DNA from: Phoronis australis | Lineage: Eukaryota > Phoronida > Phoronidae | DNA: 64,000 nucleotides | Assembly (NCBI GenBank): GCA_002633005.1 | Contig: NMRA01000007.1 | Coordinates: 1,373,917-1,437,916 of the forward strand | Direction: 5' to 3' | Part shown: in pieces, positions 39,401 through 53,180 of the stretch | Layout: every line of letters begins with the position of its first letter | Position numbering within the stretch: the first letter of the stretch is position 1 | Translations under genes and position numbers: made by a program | The notes under the pieces: generated by a model | What the model was told of the DNA's origin: nothing | Seen by the model: the letters and a program-made list of their open reading frames with translations, nothing else | The model's database searches: none

Positions 39401-40679
39401 AGGTCAAGGTGTGAAGGATGAGAAGGGGTCACAGTTACTATCCTTCTTTTTGTGTTGGAATAACATTCCTCTGCCAAGTCAGGTGGCGCCACTGTCAACT
39501 ACAGGTGAGAGCCAGGTTTGCTGAGTGAATAACGACCTTTATTTGGAAAAAATTCTAGCTTTTGAATTCGAAGTGTCCCGCAAGAGGTGGTTGCAGTGTT
39601 GTCTGCTCTGAACTCTTCTTTATGACTTCACATTTACGAATTGAGTGGCTGATTTTTGGCGGAGGTCTCACTTAGGGCATTTCATCAACAACGCTGCTTT
39701 GGTTTTTCAAATGCATTATGGGATGGTTGTCAGCTCGTAGACATCTGGTGGCATGATCACAAACAAGTCGGTGACTCGTGTAAACAATATGGCAGAAAAC
39801 AACACTTGTTACCTGTGTGCACCAGAATTGAAAGCATGCGTCCACTGCAATATATGACAAAGCAACCGTAAATAAATAAGGATTGAAAGTGCACCTCAAA
39901 ATGCATAGATTAACAAATCTTTTGCTACAAGATTCTAGAGGCACGTGTCGTTGGATCACACTGAAGTCCAATCTCCCAATCTAAAACAAATCACGAAGCA
40001 GGTTGCCCATCCATAAGTTGTCTGTGATGTCACCAGATTTTTACGAGCTGACAACCTCCTCGCTATATTCATTTGAAAACTGACAGCAGCGCTGCAGAGG
40101 AAATCCCCGAATTTGCATGGTGGAAGTAAAAAAATGAAATAATTTCTGCCAACAGTTGATTGCACTGTTTTTAATTACAGCTTCTCAGGAGTGCATCCAA
40201 TACTGCTAGTCACTTAGCTAGTGATATTGTGTGCTCTACTTGAAATTCATATCTTGTTGAGAGTCGTACGTGGTCTTACCAAAGTCACAAGATTCTGGGC
40301 TTGTTGAAAGTTCCCATAGTTCGACAAAATCTGGATGTGGCTTCTTGGGTGAGGGACTTACAATAACAGTTAGCCCAAACACAGGCACAAGACTTCCTCA
40401 CGGTGGTCATCAACTCTCACCCGTTAGTTTTTCATTGGACACTGTACTGGCCTACTTTTCTGTTTTGGCCCAATTTCCTGCAGTTTTTGCCAGAATCCGG
40501 AGGGCAACGCCTCCCTCCTATGCCCAAAATGCATTTCGATGGTAAATGTGCAAAAAAGTTGGTGTACTGTCACATTCTCTGTTTCAGGAGTTCCAAGCTT
40601 TCCTGAGCTCTACTCTCACTTAAGGACATTCAACCTGTCTGTTGGCAGTGTAATGAGACTTGTACATGCATGGCAGTGA
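1728..40679 (+). CDS. ANAPC1: Anaphase-promoting complex subunit 1, complete spliced gene, 39 exons
   Basis: APC1 is the largest scaffold subunit of the APC/C, the nuclear and cytosolic E3 ubiquitin ligase that drives mitotic exit. I joined 39 exons through GT/AG sites with consistent phase. Their summed length is 5,703 nt, giving 1,900 residues plus TGA, close to the roughly 1,944 residues of human APC1. Recognisable blocks run in family order: an N-terminal VPFGRDH motif, EELYVKGQTVIWS, FSMMHPLDEIAPV, a Ser/Pro-rich loop, LPVGRGMFTL, FLMALGLNGHL, IHIPALLPP, VPHNVQVAA and YHLQALRHLYVLAAEPRLL. The start ATG at 1728 has A at -3 and begins the conserved N terminus. Exons 14-15 and 25-26 each occur twice and only one copy of each is counted. 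Exon coordinates are given in the block entries below. Recognition is by memory of the family, not by a search, but the match extends over the whole length. Confidence 0.96.
2505..2835 (-). mobile_element. tRNA-derived SINE copy with internal 12-bp tandem array
   Basis: Read on the minus strand, 2831-2750 resembles a tRNA gene: GGCAGTGTGACCTGGTGGG (box A type) and GGAGTTCGAATCC (box B, near 2773-2761), without a paired acceptor stem. The body resembles 57,755-57,990 (GCACAGG..CGCTCAGC, CACATATAA.ACATA and GACTCAAG.GTCTAG are shared). Within it, six units of CATACATTGCAC (one with one change) occupy 2564-2635. Confidence 0.65.
3507..3775. repeat. Long foldback element in ANAPC1 intron 2
   Basis: Arms of about 110-130 bp pair around 3,650: TTTTCACAACCAGA / TCTGGTTGTGAAAA, GTGTTAGTACCTTGACAG / CTGTCAAGGTACTAACAC, CACTAGGTGG / CCACCTAGTG, GATGAGACTGTT / AACAGTCTCATC. 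Arm identity is about 85 percent by eye. It resembles a MITE or foldback transposon; I see no certain target duplication. Confidence 0.7.
5090..5175 (-). mobile_element. tRNA-like SINE head in ANAPC1 intron 4
   Basis: On the minus strand the sequence reads GACAGTGTGGCTCAGTAG then a T-arm with a perfect five-base stem, CCAGG-TTCAAAT-CCTGG (near 5120-5104). Both RNA polymerase III promoter boxes are recognisable (TGGCTCAGTAG, GGTTCAAATCC). The acceptor stem does not pair, so it is a SINE head or tRNA relic rather than a working tRNA gene. Confidence 0.6.
6150..6345 (+). repeat. 42-bp tandem repeat containing the exon 5 splice acceptor
   Basis: Units share TGTCCATATTTCAGGTGCCT. AG-GTGCCTG junctions occur at 6172, 6214 and 6326, the last being the acceptor I use for exon 5. 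Two intervening units have lost the AG (TTTCTGGTGC at about 6238-6247, TTTCGGATGCC near 6280-6290). Most spacings are 42 bp, one is 28 bp. Upstream AG sites at 6172 and 6214 would shift the frame relative to exon 5. Confidence 0.8.
6897..7968 (+). CDS. ANAPC1: ANAPC1 exons 6-7, Ser/Thr-Pro-rich regulatory loop
   Basis: Exons are 6897-7114 and 7771-7968, encoding about residues 255-392. The stretch is low-complexity and rich in Ser, His and Pro, with about ten SP or TP sites (for example QSPS, LSPF, NSPA, SSPS, RSPS, HTPSPS, HTPG, LTPE). It occupies the place of the human APC1 300s loop. That loop blocks the CDC20 C-box site until mitotic kinases phosphorylate it; this is established for vertebrates and inferred here. 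Exon 7 closes with ICLEYLWTEK, which returns to the propeller. Its 3' end and 5' splice site have been tandemly copied into the following intron. Confidence 0.92.
7915..8330 (+). repeat. Tandem repeat of the exon 7 end plus its 5' splice site
   Basis: The last ~55 nt of exon 7, its GTAAGT donor and about 35 nt of intron recur in tandem. Donor-like sites lie at 7969 (used), 8062, 8150, 8243 and a diverged GTGAGA at 8319, spaced 93, 88, 93 and 76 bp. Each unit repeats a version of ATCTGTCTGGAGTACCTCTG. Continued translation past 7968 meets TAA inside GTAAGT, so use of a later donor would add a stop. Confidence 0.85.
8691..13376 (+). CDS. ANAPC1: ANAPC1 exons 8-13, end of propeller and entry to helical middle domain
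   Basis: Exons are 8691-8789, 9800-9956, 10968-11126, 11862-12002, 12373-12433 and 13189-13376, covering residues 393-661. Phase is continuous. Anchors are GQRFLCYLIPSKQQLR, QLILGTVSNVSANDAVP, HIAGLPVSSLS, LLSPVPSE, the short 61-nt exon 12 with NGAMTRVELPELAS, and LQLFIHWYTARNPPGGLNG in exon 13. These follow the order of the vertebrate protein. Exon 10 has a second Ser/Arg-rich segment (NTPRRSSLITSSRPTS) matching the diverged NTMPRPSTP region of human. Intron 8 carries the 21-bp minisatellite. Confidence 0.93.
8984..9290. repeat. 21-bp minisatellite in ANAPC1 intron 8
   Basis: About 14 units of CTATGTATGACGTATAGTCAT run head to tail with single-base variants (TAGG for TATG, TAACG for TGACG). 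Because 21 is a multiple of three, long open frames appear on both strands and are not genes. Each unit contains TGACGTATAGTCA, which includes CRE/AP-1-type half sites. Confidence 0.95.
13733..14543. mobile_element. Harbinger-like MITE, 811 bp, with visible TGA target duplication
   Basis: The ends are GGGCTGTTCCAGCAAAATCT and its near reverse complement at 14524-14543 (..GATTTTACTGGAACAGCCC). Flanks are TGA on both sides (13730-13732, 14544-14546). The second haplotype copy has the empty site with a single TGA at 15999-16001. A three-base T-N-A target and GG-starting ends suit the PIF/Harbinger superfamily. It encodes no transposase. Confidence 0.75.
14960..15691 (+). CDS. ANAPC1: ANAPC1 exons 14-15, copy A of a duplicated pair
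   Basis: Exons are 14960-15223 (264 nt, phase 0 to 0) and 15529-15691 (163 nt, phase 0 to 1), encoding about residues 662-803 of the helical middle domain. Anchors are SLSPVVVTKKAKP, TEDWLYLLSSTHH and SRDLGYSSYMDYYCRDWP. The intron after exon 15 is cut after its first bases by a single N at 15694, so copy A has no proper downstream intron. Compared with copy B it reads Gly and Trp at two positions where B has Ala and Ser (TVG/TVA and CGW/CGS), plus one silent change in exon 15. Its upstream intron holds an 811-bp MITE absent from copy B. Confidence 0.9.
16414..17162 (+). CDS. ANAPC1: ANAPC1 exons 14-15, copy B of the duplicated pair
   Basis: Exons are 16414-16677 and 17000-17162, the same lengths and phases as copy A. 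This copy has a normal donor at 17163 and a continuous intron to exon 16. A message using A and B in series would gain 427 nt and lose frame, because exon 15A ends in phase 1 and exon 14B needs phase 0. That makes a working tandem duplication unlikely, and two haplotypes of one locus likely. Confidence 0.9.
17672..20179 (+). CDS. ANAPC1: ANAPC1 exons 16-19, helical middle domain
   Basis: Exons are 17672-17820, 18751-18934, 19428-19550 and 20052-20179, encoding about residues 804-998. Anchors are ETPPSIVLWLSTLLKGE in exon 16, TIQDVDSLPFGVSLPLREA and PADWPEQLYLLIG in exon 18, and GREDLSKQAHTKG in exon 19. Exon 17 is the most diverged; I chose it by the splice sites, the matching phase and weak similarity (DESLVICMNELG against human ERLVVWMTNVG). 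The acceptor of exon 18 directly follows an AT-rich trinucleotide microsatellite. Confidence 0.88.
17975..18115. repeat. Approx. 63-bp tandem duplication in intron 16
   Basis: GGTGGAGCCAAACCTCGCTT near 17984 recurs as GGTGGAGCTAAACCTCACTT near 18044, each followed by a GACRGAGCATTTTAAG block, with a third partial GGTGGAGTCA near 18101. About two and a half copies. Function unknown. Confidence 0.65.
18340..18701. mobile_element. Nonautonomous DNA transposon of the TACTAAACCCTG family, copy 1
   Basis: It begins AAAAGGCTACTAAACCCTG and ends AGAGGGTTTGGTATCC, an inverted repeat of about 16 bp. The interior shares blocks with 52,815-53,180, such as GGTGGGTGATCTTTCCCACA, GGCGTAGGTCAC and TATTTTGTTTCAG. 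No coding capacity. The target duplication is unclear. Confidence 0.65.
19190..19425. repeat. AT-rich trinucleotide microsatellite before exon 18
   Basis: Mostly TAA/ATA/ATT units on one strand with interruptions, ending in CTGTTACTCTTACTATTAAG, which serves as the exon 18 polypyrimidine tract and acceptor. Length change here could affect splicing distance. Confidence 0.85.
20395..20645. repeat. Dispersed inverted-repeat element (GTAATTCTCCA family)
   Basis: It opens near ACGATAATTCTCCACTAATTT and closes near TCGAAGAGTTACTGTA. Similar sequence with end motifs CAGTAACTCTCCA and TGGAGAATTACCA lies at 25,787-26,025, and a related piece near 13,440-13,660 carries ATGGAGAATTGCTGTA. Interpreted as one MITE family with diverged copies. 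Confidence 0.5.
20729..20966. mobile_element. hAT-like MITE with 6-bp target duplication, copy 1
   Basis: The ends are CAGGGCTTGAAATTTTCC and ..GGTCATTCCAAGTCCTG, in inverted orientation. Both flanks are TATTTA (20723-20728 and 20967-20972). The interior is AT-rich with TTCCTCTTTT motifs and no gene. A related, longer copy lies at 62,442-62,947. Confidence 0.75.
21553..25244 (+). CDS. ANAPC1: ANAPC1 exons 20-24, start of the PC-repeat solenoid
   Basis: Exons are 21553-21659, 22502-22669, 23755-23863, 24298-24488 and 24968-25244, encoding about residues 999-1282. This is the best conserved part: SDDLRIQEVRRLLQSS, RTMALPVGRGMFTL, PIPKLVLTGRAPPRNTT, FHNGVAAGLRIA, GFLMALGLNGHLASLATM, TSVGLLLGISAAKRGTMDLS, LLSIHIPALLPP and VPHNVQVAA. 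The repeated small-residue and hydrophobic pattern (GLLLGISAA, GIGLVYQGTAHRH, AGLALGLVMLG) is that of proteasome/cyclosome repeats shared with proteasome subunits Rpn1 and Rpn2, which form a closed helical toroid. Confidence 0.95.
25787..26025. repeat. Second GTAATTCTCCA-family inverted-repeat element
   Basis: Ends CAGTAACTCTCCACAAAAAG and CATATGGAGAATTACCATGA are near reverse complements. The Harbinger-like MITE of haplotype B is inserted inside this element, at TTA 25853-25855. The remainder is repeated in copy B (28,307-28,475). Confidence 0.6.
26399..26643. mobile_element. Foldback insertion present only in haplotype copy A
   Basis: ATGGGTTCATA occurs at 26388-26398 and again at 26633-26643, bracketing sequence absent from copy B, which has ATGGACTCATAGGTACTC. 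Inside, arms at 26403-26476 and 26478-26554 are nearly perfect reverse complements of about 75 bp with a one-base centre. The 11-bp direct repeat is probably the target duplication. The element class is unknown; long target duplications occur in Mutator-like and foldback elements. Confidence 0.75.
27664..28156 (+). CDS. ANAPC1: ANAPC1 exons 25-26, copy A of a duplicated pair
   Basis: Exons are 27664-27750 (87 nt, phase 0 to 0) and 28026-28156 (131 nt, phase 0 to 2). They encode the KGTTAIGLADLNMADILHHF repeat and the INVDVTCPGATLAL-like segment VNVDVTSPGATLALGM. The following intron ends at an N at 28245. Exon 25 differs from copy B only by two silent changes (CAT/CAC, TTT/TTC); exon 26 looks identical. 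The upstream intron of this copy holds a 245-bp foldback insertion that copy B lacks. Confidence 0.9.
28246..28305. mobile_element. Right end of the Harbinger-like MITE, cut by the N
   Basis: Sixty bases ending ..TTTTGCTGGAACAGCCC match the reverse complement of 13,733-13,792. They are followed by TTA and then CTGCAAATAATG, where the other copy has the single TTA at 25853-25855. The rest of the element is missing at the N. Confidence 0.8.
29890..30365 (+). CDS. ANAPC1: ANAPC1 exons 25-26, copy B of the duplicated pair
   Basis: Exons are 29890-29976 and 30235-30365, with the same phases as copy A and an uninterrupted intron to exon 27. Using both copies would add 218 nt and break the frame. 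The copy starts at about 28306, immediately after the right end of a Harbinger-like MITE that follows the N. That arrangement suggests haplotype B carries the MITE and haplotype A does not. Confidence 0.9.
31649..33930 (+). CDS. ANAPC1: ANAPC1 exons 27-31, end of PC repeats
   Basis: Exons are 31649-31879, 32445-32535, 32985-33098, 33427-33572 and 33844-33930, about residues 1355-1577. Anchors are SWLEPPDTQFLLDFVRPDYL, QCVEANLP-like WVEANLPP, LVAGGCMTVGLKFAGTSN, VVIVLSLSLVMAGSGDLDVL and HMAVSMATSLLFVGGGRYS, which are PC-type repeats in the human order. All five join in phase (2, 0, 0, 2, 2). Intron 27 begins with a TTA-type microsatellite at about 31905-31955. Confidence 0.93.
31900..31957. 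repeat. TTA-type microsatellite in intron 27
   Basis: Runs of TTATTATTATTATT with ATC interruptions, about 50 bp, just after the exon 27 donor. Confidence 0.85.
35021..40679 (+). CDS. ANAPC1: ANAPC1 exons 32-39, C-terminal domain and stop
   Basis: Exons are 35021-35138, 35773-35850, 36479-36622, 36970-37113, 37424-37519, 37878-38040, 39370-39504 and 40588-40679. The conserved YHLQALRHLYVLAAEPRLL opens the block, followed by CVEGPRYWPVEF, RAGHLSYNDDP, TDDRVLLFAKHFC and LEVLPTYIALNQ. The last exon encodes GVPSFPELYSHLRTF and ends at TGA 40677-40679. It corresponds to the LEGSTSFAELLFKFKQL tail of human but stops slightly earlier. The weakest joins are exons 38 and 39, supported by splice sites and phase (1 to 1) and modest similarity. 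Confidence 0.9.
38468..38718. mobile_element. 251-bp MITE with GGGCCCGTTCC ends and CTT target duplication
   Basis: Ends are GGGCCCGTTCCAA and TTGGAACGGGCCC, perfect 13-bp inverted repeats. CTT flanks both sides (38465-38467, 38719-38721). The interior is AT-rich with repeated CTTAAGTC/GACTTAAG-like words. It has a three-base target like the GGGCTGTTCC family, so a Harbinger-type origin is possible. It lies in ANAPC1 intron 37. Confidence 0.75.
38934..38990. repeat. Small dispersed repeat TGAGAACCAG..TTATCTGA, related to 62,303-62,358
   Basis: TTTTGAGAACCAGATTTCTTC followed by a CTCAATAACGGCATCA block here, and TTTTGAGAACCAGTTTTCTCC followed by ACTGAATAAAGGGCATCA at 62,303-62,340, the latter closing with CTGGTTCTCA. 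Probably a short hairpin element. Confidence 0.45.
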
Positions 40680-43015
40680 GTGGCATGCAAGGTCTGGGTC
40701 AGTGAGTTGGAATCAAGTCGAGGATATTAGACGCAGAAGCAGTTACATTTTTTCTGTGCTTAATTACCACAATTTTTCAATTTGTTAACAAAACTGAAGT
40801 GCTTGTTAATACTATGTGCATTGTTTGCATTGTACCTACTTGTCATTATTATTGTTCATTATTTGTGAAACTGTGGGAATTCTTTGTGTACTTCACACCA
40901 GTATACTGGTAACTGCCAAAATCATGACGGTGCATATTTTTGAAAGCTTATCGACTTGCTACCAATAATCTTTATTTTACCAGGGGCTGTTTTGTGACAG
41001 CAGAACAGTGCAAACTGAGTAACCCTCTGTTCTTGTATTTTGTGCTGAATAAGTTGATTTACCTTAATTGTAATGTTGGAAATCGGAGTAGTGTTCTCAG
41101 CTACAGTGTCAAAGTTTGACATACAATGCTTTTTACGAATAGTCTAGCACTGTTCTTAAAACAACAGAACTGTAACTATCCATGTTCTGTTAAACCCAGG
41201 TACATTGAAAAAGTAAAGCTAAAAGATTGCGTGTCTCACTGTTAACATGGCAGTTCTAGTTTAGAGAGGAGAAATCGGTGAGACATGGAAACGTCGGTTT
41301 GATGGCCTGTGATTAATCATGCAGAGTTGTCAGCCTTCAAATTCTTTTTGTGTCACAGATATTTGTGGTACAAATAAAGTGTAAAATTGGCCCTCTTGTT
41401 TTTGTTTTTGAGAAAGTTAATTCAAGATTATATACAAGGGTTTAAAATAGGAGTGTGTTACAACAAATCCCAACTATTTAGCAGACGCTGCATGGGTAGA
41501 AATCACTTGGAACAAAAATTTGTCGAAATTTTCCAAGTCAACGTTACGTGTTATAGTTGCAAGACCACAACTATCCAAAATACAGAACTAAACAACTACA
41601 GAACCCGGTGCTAAGGCGCACAAAACTTAGGTAATGAAAATGTTGGCGTATGCAAAATATGAACGTTCCATGCAAGCCTCTTTCCCATGCCAAGCAGGAC
41701 CTCTGCCAAAAGGTTAATGCCACAATTTGAGGGGAGCAATATCTAAAGTGAACAACAAATTTTCATCACACCTGCCGGCCTAGTTTTTACTGCTTGGAGC
41801 CATAATGGGAATCTAGTCATTGGTTTCATAAGGAAATGCAGAAATATGCTGCGGAGTTTTCTTGAAACAATCCTTTTTTAGCAAGATGTCTTCAATTTGG
41901 GACAGAAAGAACTGACAGTTTGTTCAAACGAGATATCACCAACCTCGCAGGGAACTAACCTTTTAGTGTCTTTTAAAAAACTCTTTTCCAGTTATTCCAA
42001 TAATGTTCATCTCTAGTCATCACAGACTGATTTTGTGTTGAAGCTGACAGTGCTGAATTTTCTTGTTATTGTACATGTTACTATATACCAAGGCACATTT
42101 CTTTCTTCAATCAATGAACTATCATCTGACAAATGAAACGCAACTATAAAAAATTCAATGTATTAACAGTGAACAGCTATGGACAATCGTATGAAACAGA
42201 GAAGTTATTTGACATATGGCGACAATAGAAATAACTGCTACTACCAAACTTGTTTATACCCTGAACAACTGACGCTTTACTAAATCTTCAAAATCTGACA
42301 CTGATCAGTTCAGTTGGCAATCTTGTGACCATAAACTATTGCAACTACTCAGACTTCACATTTATAGACTTGGTCATTTTGAGTGATGATAAAGAAATTC
42401 AATCCACACCCAGCACAATATTACAAAGGATGGTAGTGCATATAATCATTTTCTTTGATAAAACCAATTGGCCACACTGCTTGACTAACAATTGTCCATT
42501 CGAATTAGTTGACATTACAGTGATTGGAGTTCAATTATATTTTACAAAATTCAGGCATCTTTTGCCACTAGATATAAAAATAAAACAAAAAACTTAAAAG
42601 GAGCCTTCGAAATCTTGACATGTGAAATGCTGTAAACCCCATCTAGTGCTATTCTAGATAATGAACTAAGTATAATCCAATTTGTAGACTCTCAAATAGA
42701 ACTAAACCTTAAAACTAAACAAGCCAGTGTAGCATGCACTCCAGTCAGCTCCAAGATGCTTAAGGTTACTATGAATATATACACAGCATCTTAAAATGGA
42801 CCGAGCACTTGATAGTTCCAACTCTTGACAGCTGCACTGGTACTGCTCTAGAGTGGAACAACTGGATGACACAGCCTTTCGCATTGTTATTTGGGTCAGA
42901 TGATGAACAGTTCTCAGTGGAGTTACATGTATATGACAGAATATCTACATAATGACGCTCCACGGTGGAAATGTCTAGACAAAATATACAGACTCTTGGA
43001 GACGCCATGGGACTG
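40680..43015. other. Shared 3' region of convergent ANAPC1 and ANP32 genes
   Basis: This AT-rich stretch holds no conserved coding sequence that I can recognise. AATAAA at 41373-41378 on the plus strand is a plausible poly(A) signal for ANAPC1, giving a 3' UTR of about 0.7 kb. I could not pick a clear minus-strand AATAAA for ANP32 close to its stop. Confidence 0.55.
41373..41378 (+). terminator. Candidate ANAPC1 poly(A) signal AATAAA
   Basis: First AATAAA that I found downstream of the ANAPC1 stop, about 695 bp beyond it, followed by T/G-rich sequence (CTTGTTTTTGTTTTTG) that suits a downstream element. Inferred only. Confidence 0.45.
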
Positions 43016-49949
<6,934 letters not shown>

Positions 49950-50059
49950 TGCAAAGAATACCTTGTTGAAACTCAAATATACTCCTGGCTGACTATTTCA
50001 AGACAAATGAACTCGCTGCTACAACGCGCGCGAGGTTTAATCAATTACGCCGACTGGGG

Positions 50060-50135
50060 TATTTCCAATTGGTCAATTACACGTACCCCAGATATATGAA
50101 TATTCATTAGCCACGCGGTTGAGCTGACCAATCGC
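50060..50135 (-). promoter_or_regulatory. Candidate ANP32 promoter with two CCAAT motifs
   Basis: About 115-185 bp upstream of the ANP32 ATG (49949) are CCAATTGG at 50065-50072 and ACCAATCG near 50127-50134, with GCGCGCG close to the start and CpG-containing sequence rare elsewhere. No TATA box at a suitable distance. Position and motifs fit a housekeeping promoter; untested. Confidence 0.35.
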
Positions 50136-50639
50136 GTGAAAAGTTGAGCTTAAAAACCAACAAAAGAACATCAAGTGCGAGAAGTTCGTCTGCTAGATTT
50201 GCCTCATAAGTATATGACATACGAACAGTACGTCTATGTGACAAACATCGTGGACCTTAAAATTATGTGCGTACATATTGTAATAAAAAAGAATGACAAC
50301 TGAAAATGAAATACTGGGAAGCAAACTTTGGAAATTATTTATTTTAAATAGTTGTGAAACTAATTTATAAGAAGTTAGAAAATAAGGTAATTAATTTTAT
50401 GTATAACACCAGGAATATATGAGATAACAGCATTGTACTGGTAAAGCAAAGGAAAGCAAAAGTCAAAGAAAATATAACACTAATGCTGGACATTTTAATT
50501 GTTTCATTTTTATTCATGTACTTAATATGTTTCATTACTATTGTAATTAGTACTGTTTGTTTTTATTTTTGTTATTTTAGCTTTTATTCTTGTAATTTTA
50601 CTGTTTTGCTATAATTGTCATTATTTCTGTGGTAAGTAT

Positions 50640-50765
50640 TCAGATAATAGTATTATTATTATTATTTTTAATTTAATGTTATTTATCATTATTATTATTG
50701 TTGTTGTTATTATTTCTATTGTCATTATTATTATTATTGTTATTTTTGTTGTTGCTTTCGTTGTT
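50640..50765. repeat. ATT/GTT microsatellite
   Basis: Long runs of ATT with GTT interruptions, continuing into TTGTTGTTATT. It explains the low-complexity open frame on the minus strand at this place. Confidence 0.85.
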
Positions 50766-52077
50766 ATTGTTGGAAAGTGGTAATTATTTTTACATTTCAT
50801 TATACAATAAACCCCATCTTCTGTCAAAAAACAACTTTTGATTTAGACCACTTATTGTTCCACTGGTCTTGTTAAGTTGTTCCTCTGTCTGAACAGAAAT
50901 GATTTGTGGGCTTGAGTAGAGACAGGTCCGTTATTTGTTTCAGATCAGGCTCATTAAGTATTCGCGTACCGAGCCTAAAAATTAGGGGTGCATGGATTTT
51001 TGAGTATGTGGACCTTTTACTAAAAATAAGCCTTACTTCACAGCTATGAATTGTGCATTCGCCGAATATTGGTAGTTCCTGTCTCTTTAATGGAGTTTTG
51101 TCTCGTTTTCTACTTCTTGGACTTTTTGTTTCTCTGATGCTTACCTTTTTGCAAACATCACCAAATGGGGGTTCATTTGAGGCCCCCCTGAGCTACCCGT
51201 GGGTGCGCGCATGTTAAGGTGCTTGTCACGGCTGGTTAGTTTCAGTTTCCTAGGCAGTATGGCCGCAGCCCACTTAAATTCTTTAGAAGAGCAAACGTGC
51301 CTAGGAAAGTAAACATGTTTTAGCGCTAGCACATGGTTTATAGTGGCGCACTTATTGTAAAAAAAGAGGCCGAAAGTAGCCAAGATTACATGTAAAACAG
51401 ATAATACAGTACCATATACAGATTTAGATGCATGTGCCTTGCTCTGTATCCGAAATATTTGTTTAGGGAAAATTCTGCTCAAGTGTTTAGCACATAGGCT
51501 CACGTACTTATGCGTCACATATATAGAGAGAGTTGGTTATTCATTACATTTACATTTCTTAACGGGTGTTATTCGTGTTGATTGTCCGTTCTTGGTGCTT
51601 CTCGTTTTTAAGTTCGGTGTTGAAGGGACATTACGGCTGAAGCATTTTTGAGATTATGACAGACTTCTTAGGTAGCTTTGACTAGAGCTATAAAACAACA
51701 AAATCCGTTGTGTGTTTTGTGAATTTGACACAAATTGCCAATTCTCGCTTTTGTGTGTCACGACTTTCTTTGAAATGAAGGCCTGTTACTTAATCAGTTA
51801 AATACTTAGTCAATTTTAGAATGGGATTTAGCGATAGCGGGGATTGCTGGTTCAATTCCTCGTTGAGGCTGGTCTTGGGAAGTACTTTTCTTGTCAATAA
51901 TGTTGCGTCACCAGCAACCGCTTGAACAGATAAGTTTTATCGCACAATATTTTATTTAAGAATTGCTGCTCGGTTTTACTCGAATGTTTCGCATATGCGA
52001 TATGAGCCCCACCTTCACACATGAGCGTCTAGCCTAATACACCTATACGCGACGCCTACGGGCAAAGCAGTACTCTG

Positions 52078-52211
52078 CAGGGGCGGATCCAAGATTTTTA
52101 ATTGGGGGGTCCAGGGCAGAGTATTAGCTAGGATTTTGCCCGTCGGATATTCGCACCCCCGAACTGCCAAATGGAATCTGGGGAAATTGGCCCTCTCTAA
52201 ATCCGCCACTG
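52078..52211. repeat. GGGGCGGATCC repeat (hAT-like ends), copy at haplotype A
   Basis: Starts CAGGGGCGGATCCAAG and ends CTAAATCCGCCACTG, an imperfect inverted repeat with the CAG..CTG ends common in hAT elements. A reverse-oriented relative lies at about 200-258. No target duplication is visible. Confidence 0.5.
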
Positions 52212-52682
52212 CACTGGGAGCCACAACCGATAAAACAGCTCTCAAGAACAAAATCATAAAAATGGTCGAGACCCAACCGGGTTATAAGTTTCGATGTCGA
52301 TGCAGAGTAAGCAGGGGATGCCTGTAAATACATAATTTGAAGTTGTAGAACTTTCAGCATTCTTGAAGTTATGGTAGTTGATAATTAAGTGCCCGCTAAG
52401 TGAAGTNATTTTGCCCGTCGGATATTCGCACCCCCGAACTGCCAAATGGAATCTGGGGGAAATTGGCCCTCTCTAAATCCGCCACTGCACTGGGAGCCAC
52501 AACCGATAAAACAGCTCTCAAGAACAAAATCATAAAAATGGTCGAGACCCAACCGGGTTATAAGTTTCGATATCGATGCAGAGTAAGCAGGGGATGCCTG
52601 TAAATACAGAATTTGAAGTTGTAGAACTTTCAGCATTCTTGAAGTTATGGTAGTTGATAATTAAGTGCCCGCTAAGTGAAGT
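52133..52682. other. 275-bp tandem duplication joined by N at 52,407
   Basis: 52133-52406 and 52408-52682 are almost identical (a one-base indel in the GGGG run, GATGTCGATG versus GATATCGATG). Both end GCTAAGTGAAGT. Same pattern as the duplications at the other N positions. Confidence 0.9.
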
Positions 52683-52814
52683 CAAACGTCTTAGTCTTAT
52701 TATATACTTCCAAGATTGATAATAAAGATCACAAAACTATTAGTTTAATTGTTGGCGTTACATCACACAATGCCGGCAGATAATGAAGGGCATCATTTTG
52801 TCCGTTTATGACTT

Positions 52815-53180
52815 AAAAGGATACTAAACCCTGTTTTGTGGATTTCAATCAATCCCCGTTCTACCAGCTGAGTTTGCACCATTTGTGTACCACTTGAGTG
52901 ATAAAAGAAGGTTTTAAATAAAAACTCAATCTTTTCGTTGTCTTAGATGGTATAGTATTATGGTTCCTGGTGGGTGGTCTTTCCCTACAGTTGTCCTGTA
53001 ACTTGCCTAAGGCGCAGGTCACTCTCGCCGTTTAGCAAACTTTGCAAAGAATTTTCAAAATGTGCTCAAAACATGAGTGTTGTTGACAGTTAGAGCATTA
53101 TTTTGTTTCAGAGAACTATATGGGAACGAACTTCGTTTTCAATTTATGTTAACAAGCCAAAACTGGGTTTGGTTTCATTT
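52815..53180. mobile_element. Nonautonomous DNA transposon of the TACTAAACCCTG family, copy 2
   Basis: Begins TTAAAAGGATACTAAACCCTG and ends near AACTGGGTTTGGTTTC. Shares GGTGGGTGGTCTTTCC, GGCGCAGGTCAC and TATTTTGTTTCAG blocks with 18,340-18,701, about 70 percent by eye. Confidence 0.65.

Noticed and set aside
51141-51518. 125-codon minus-strand open frame
   Set aside because: No recognisable domain, no splice continuity with ANP32 or pyruvate kinase, and the surrounding sequence is repeat-like.
52015-52636. Overlapping open frames in the 52-kb duplicated block
   Set aside because: They cover a transposon-like repeat present in two haplotype copies and contain no protein family motif.
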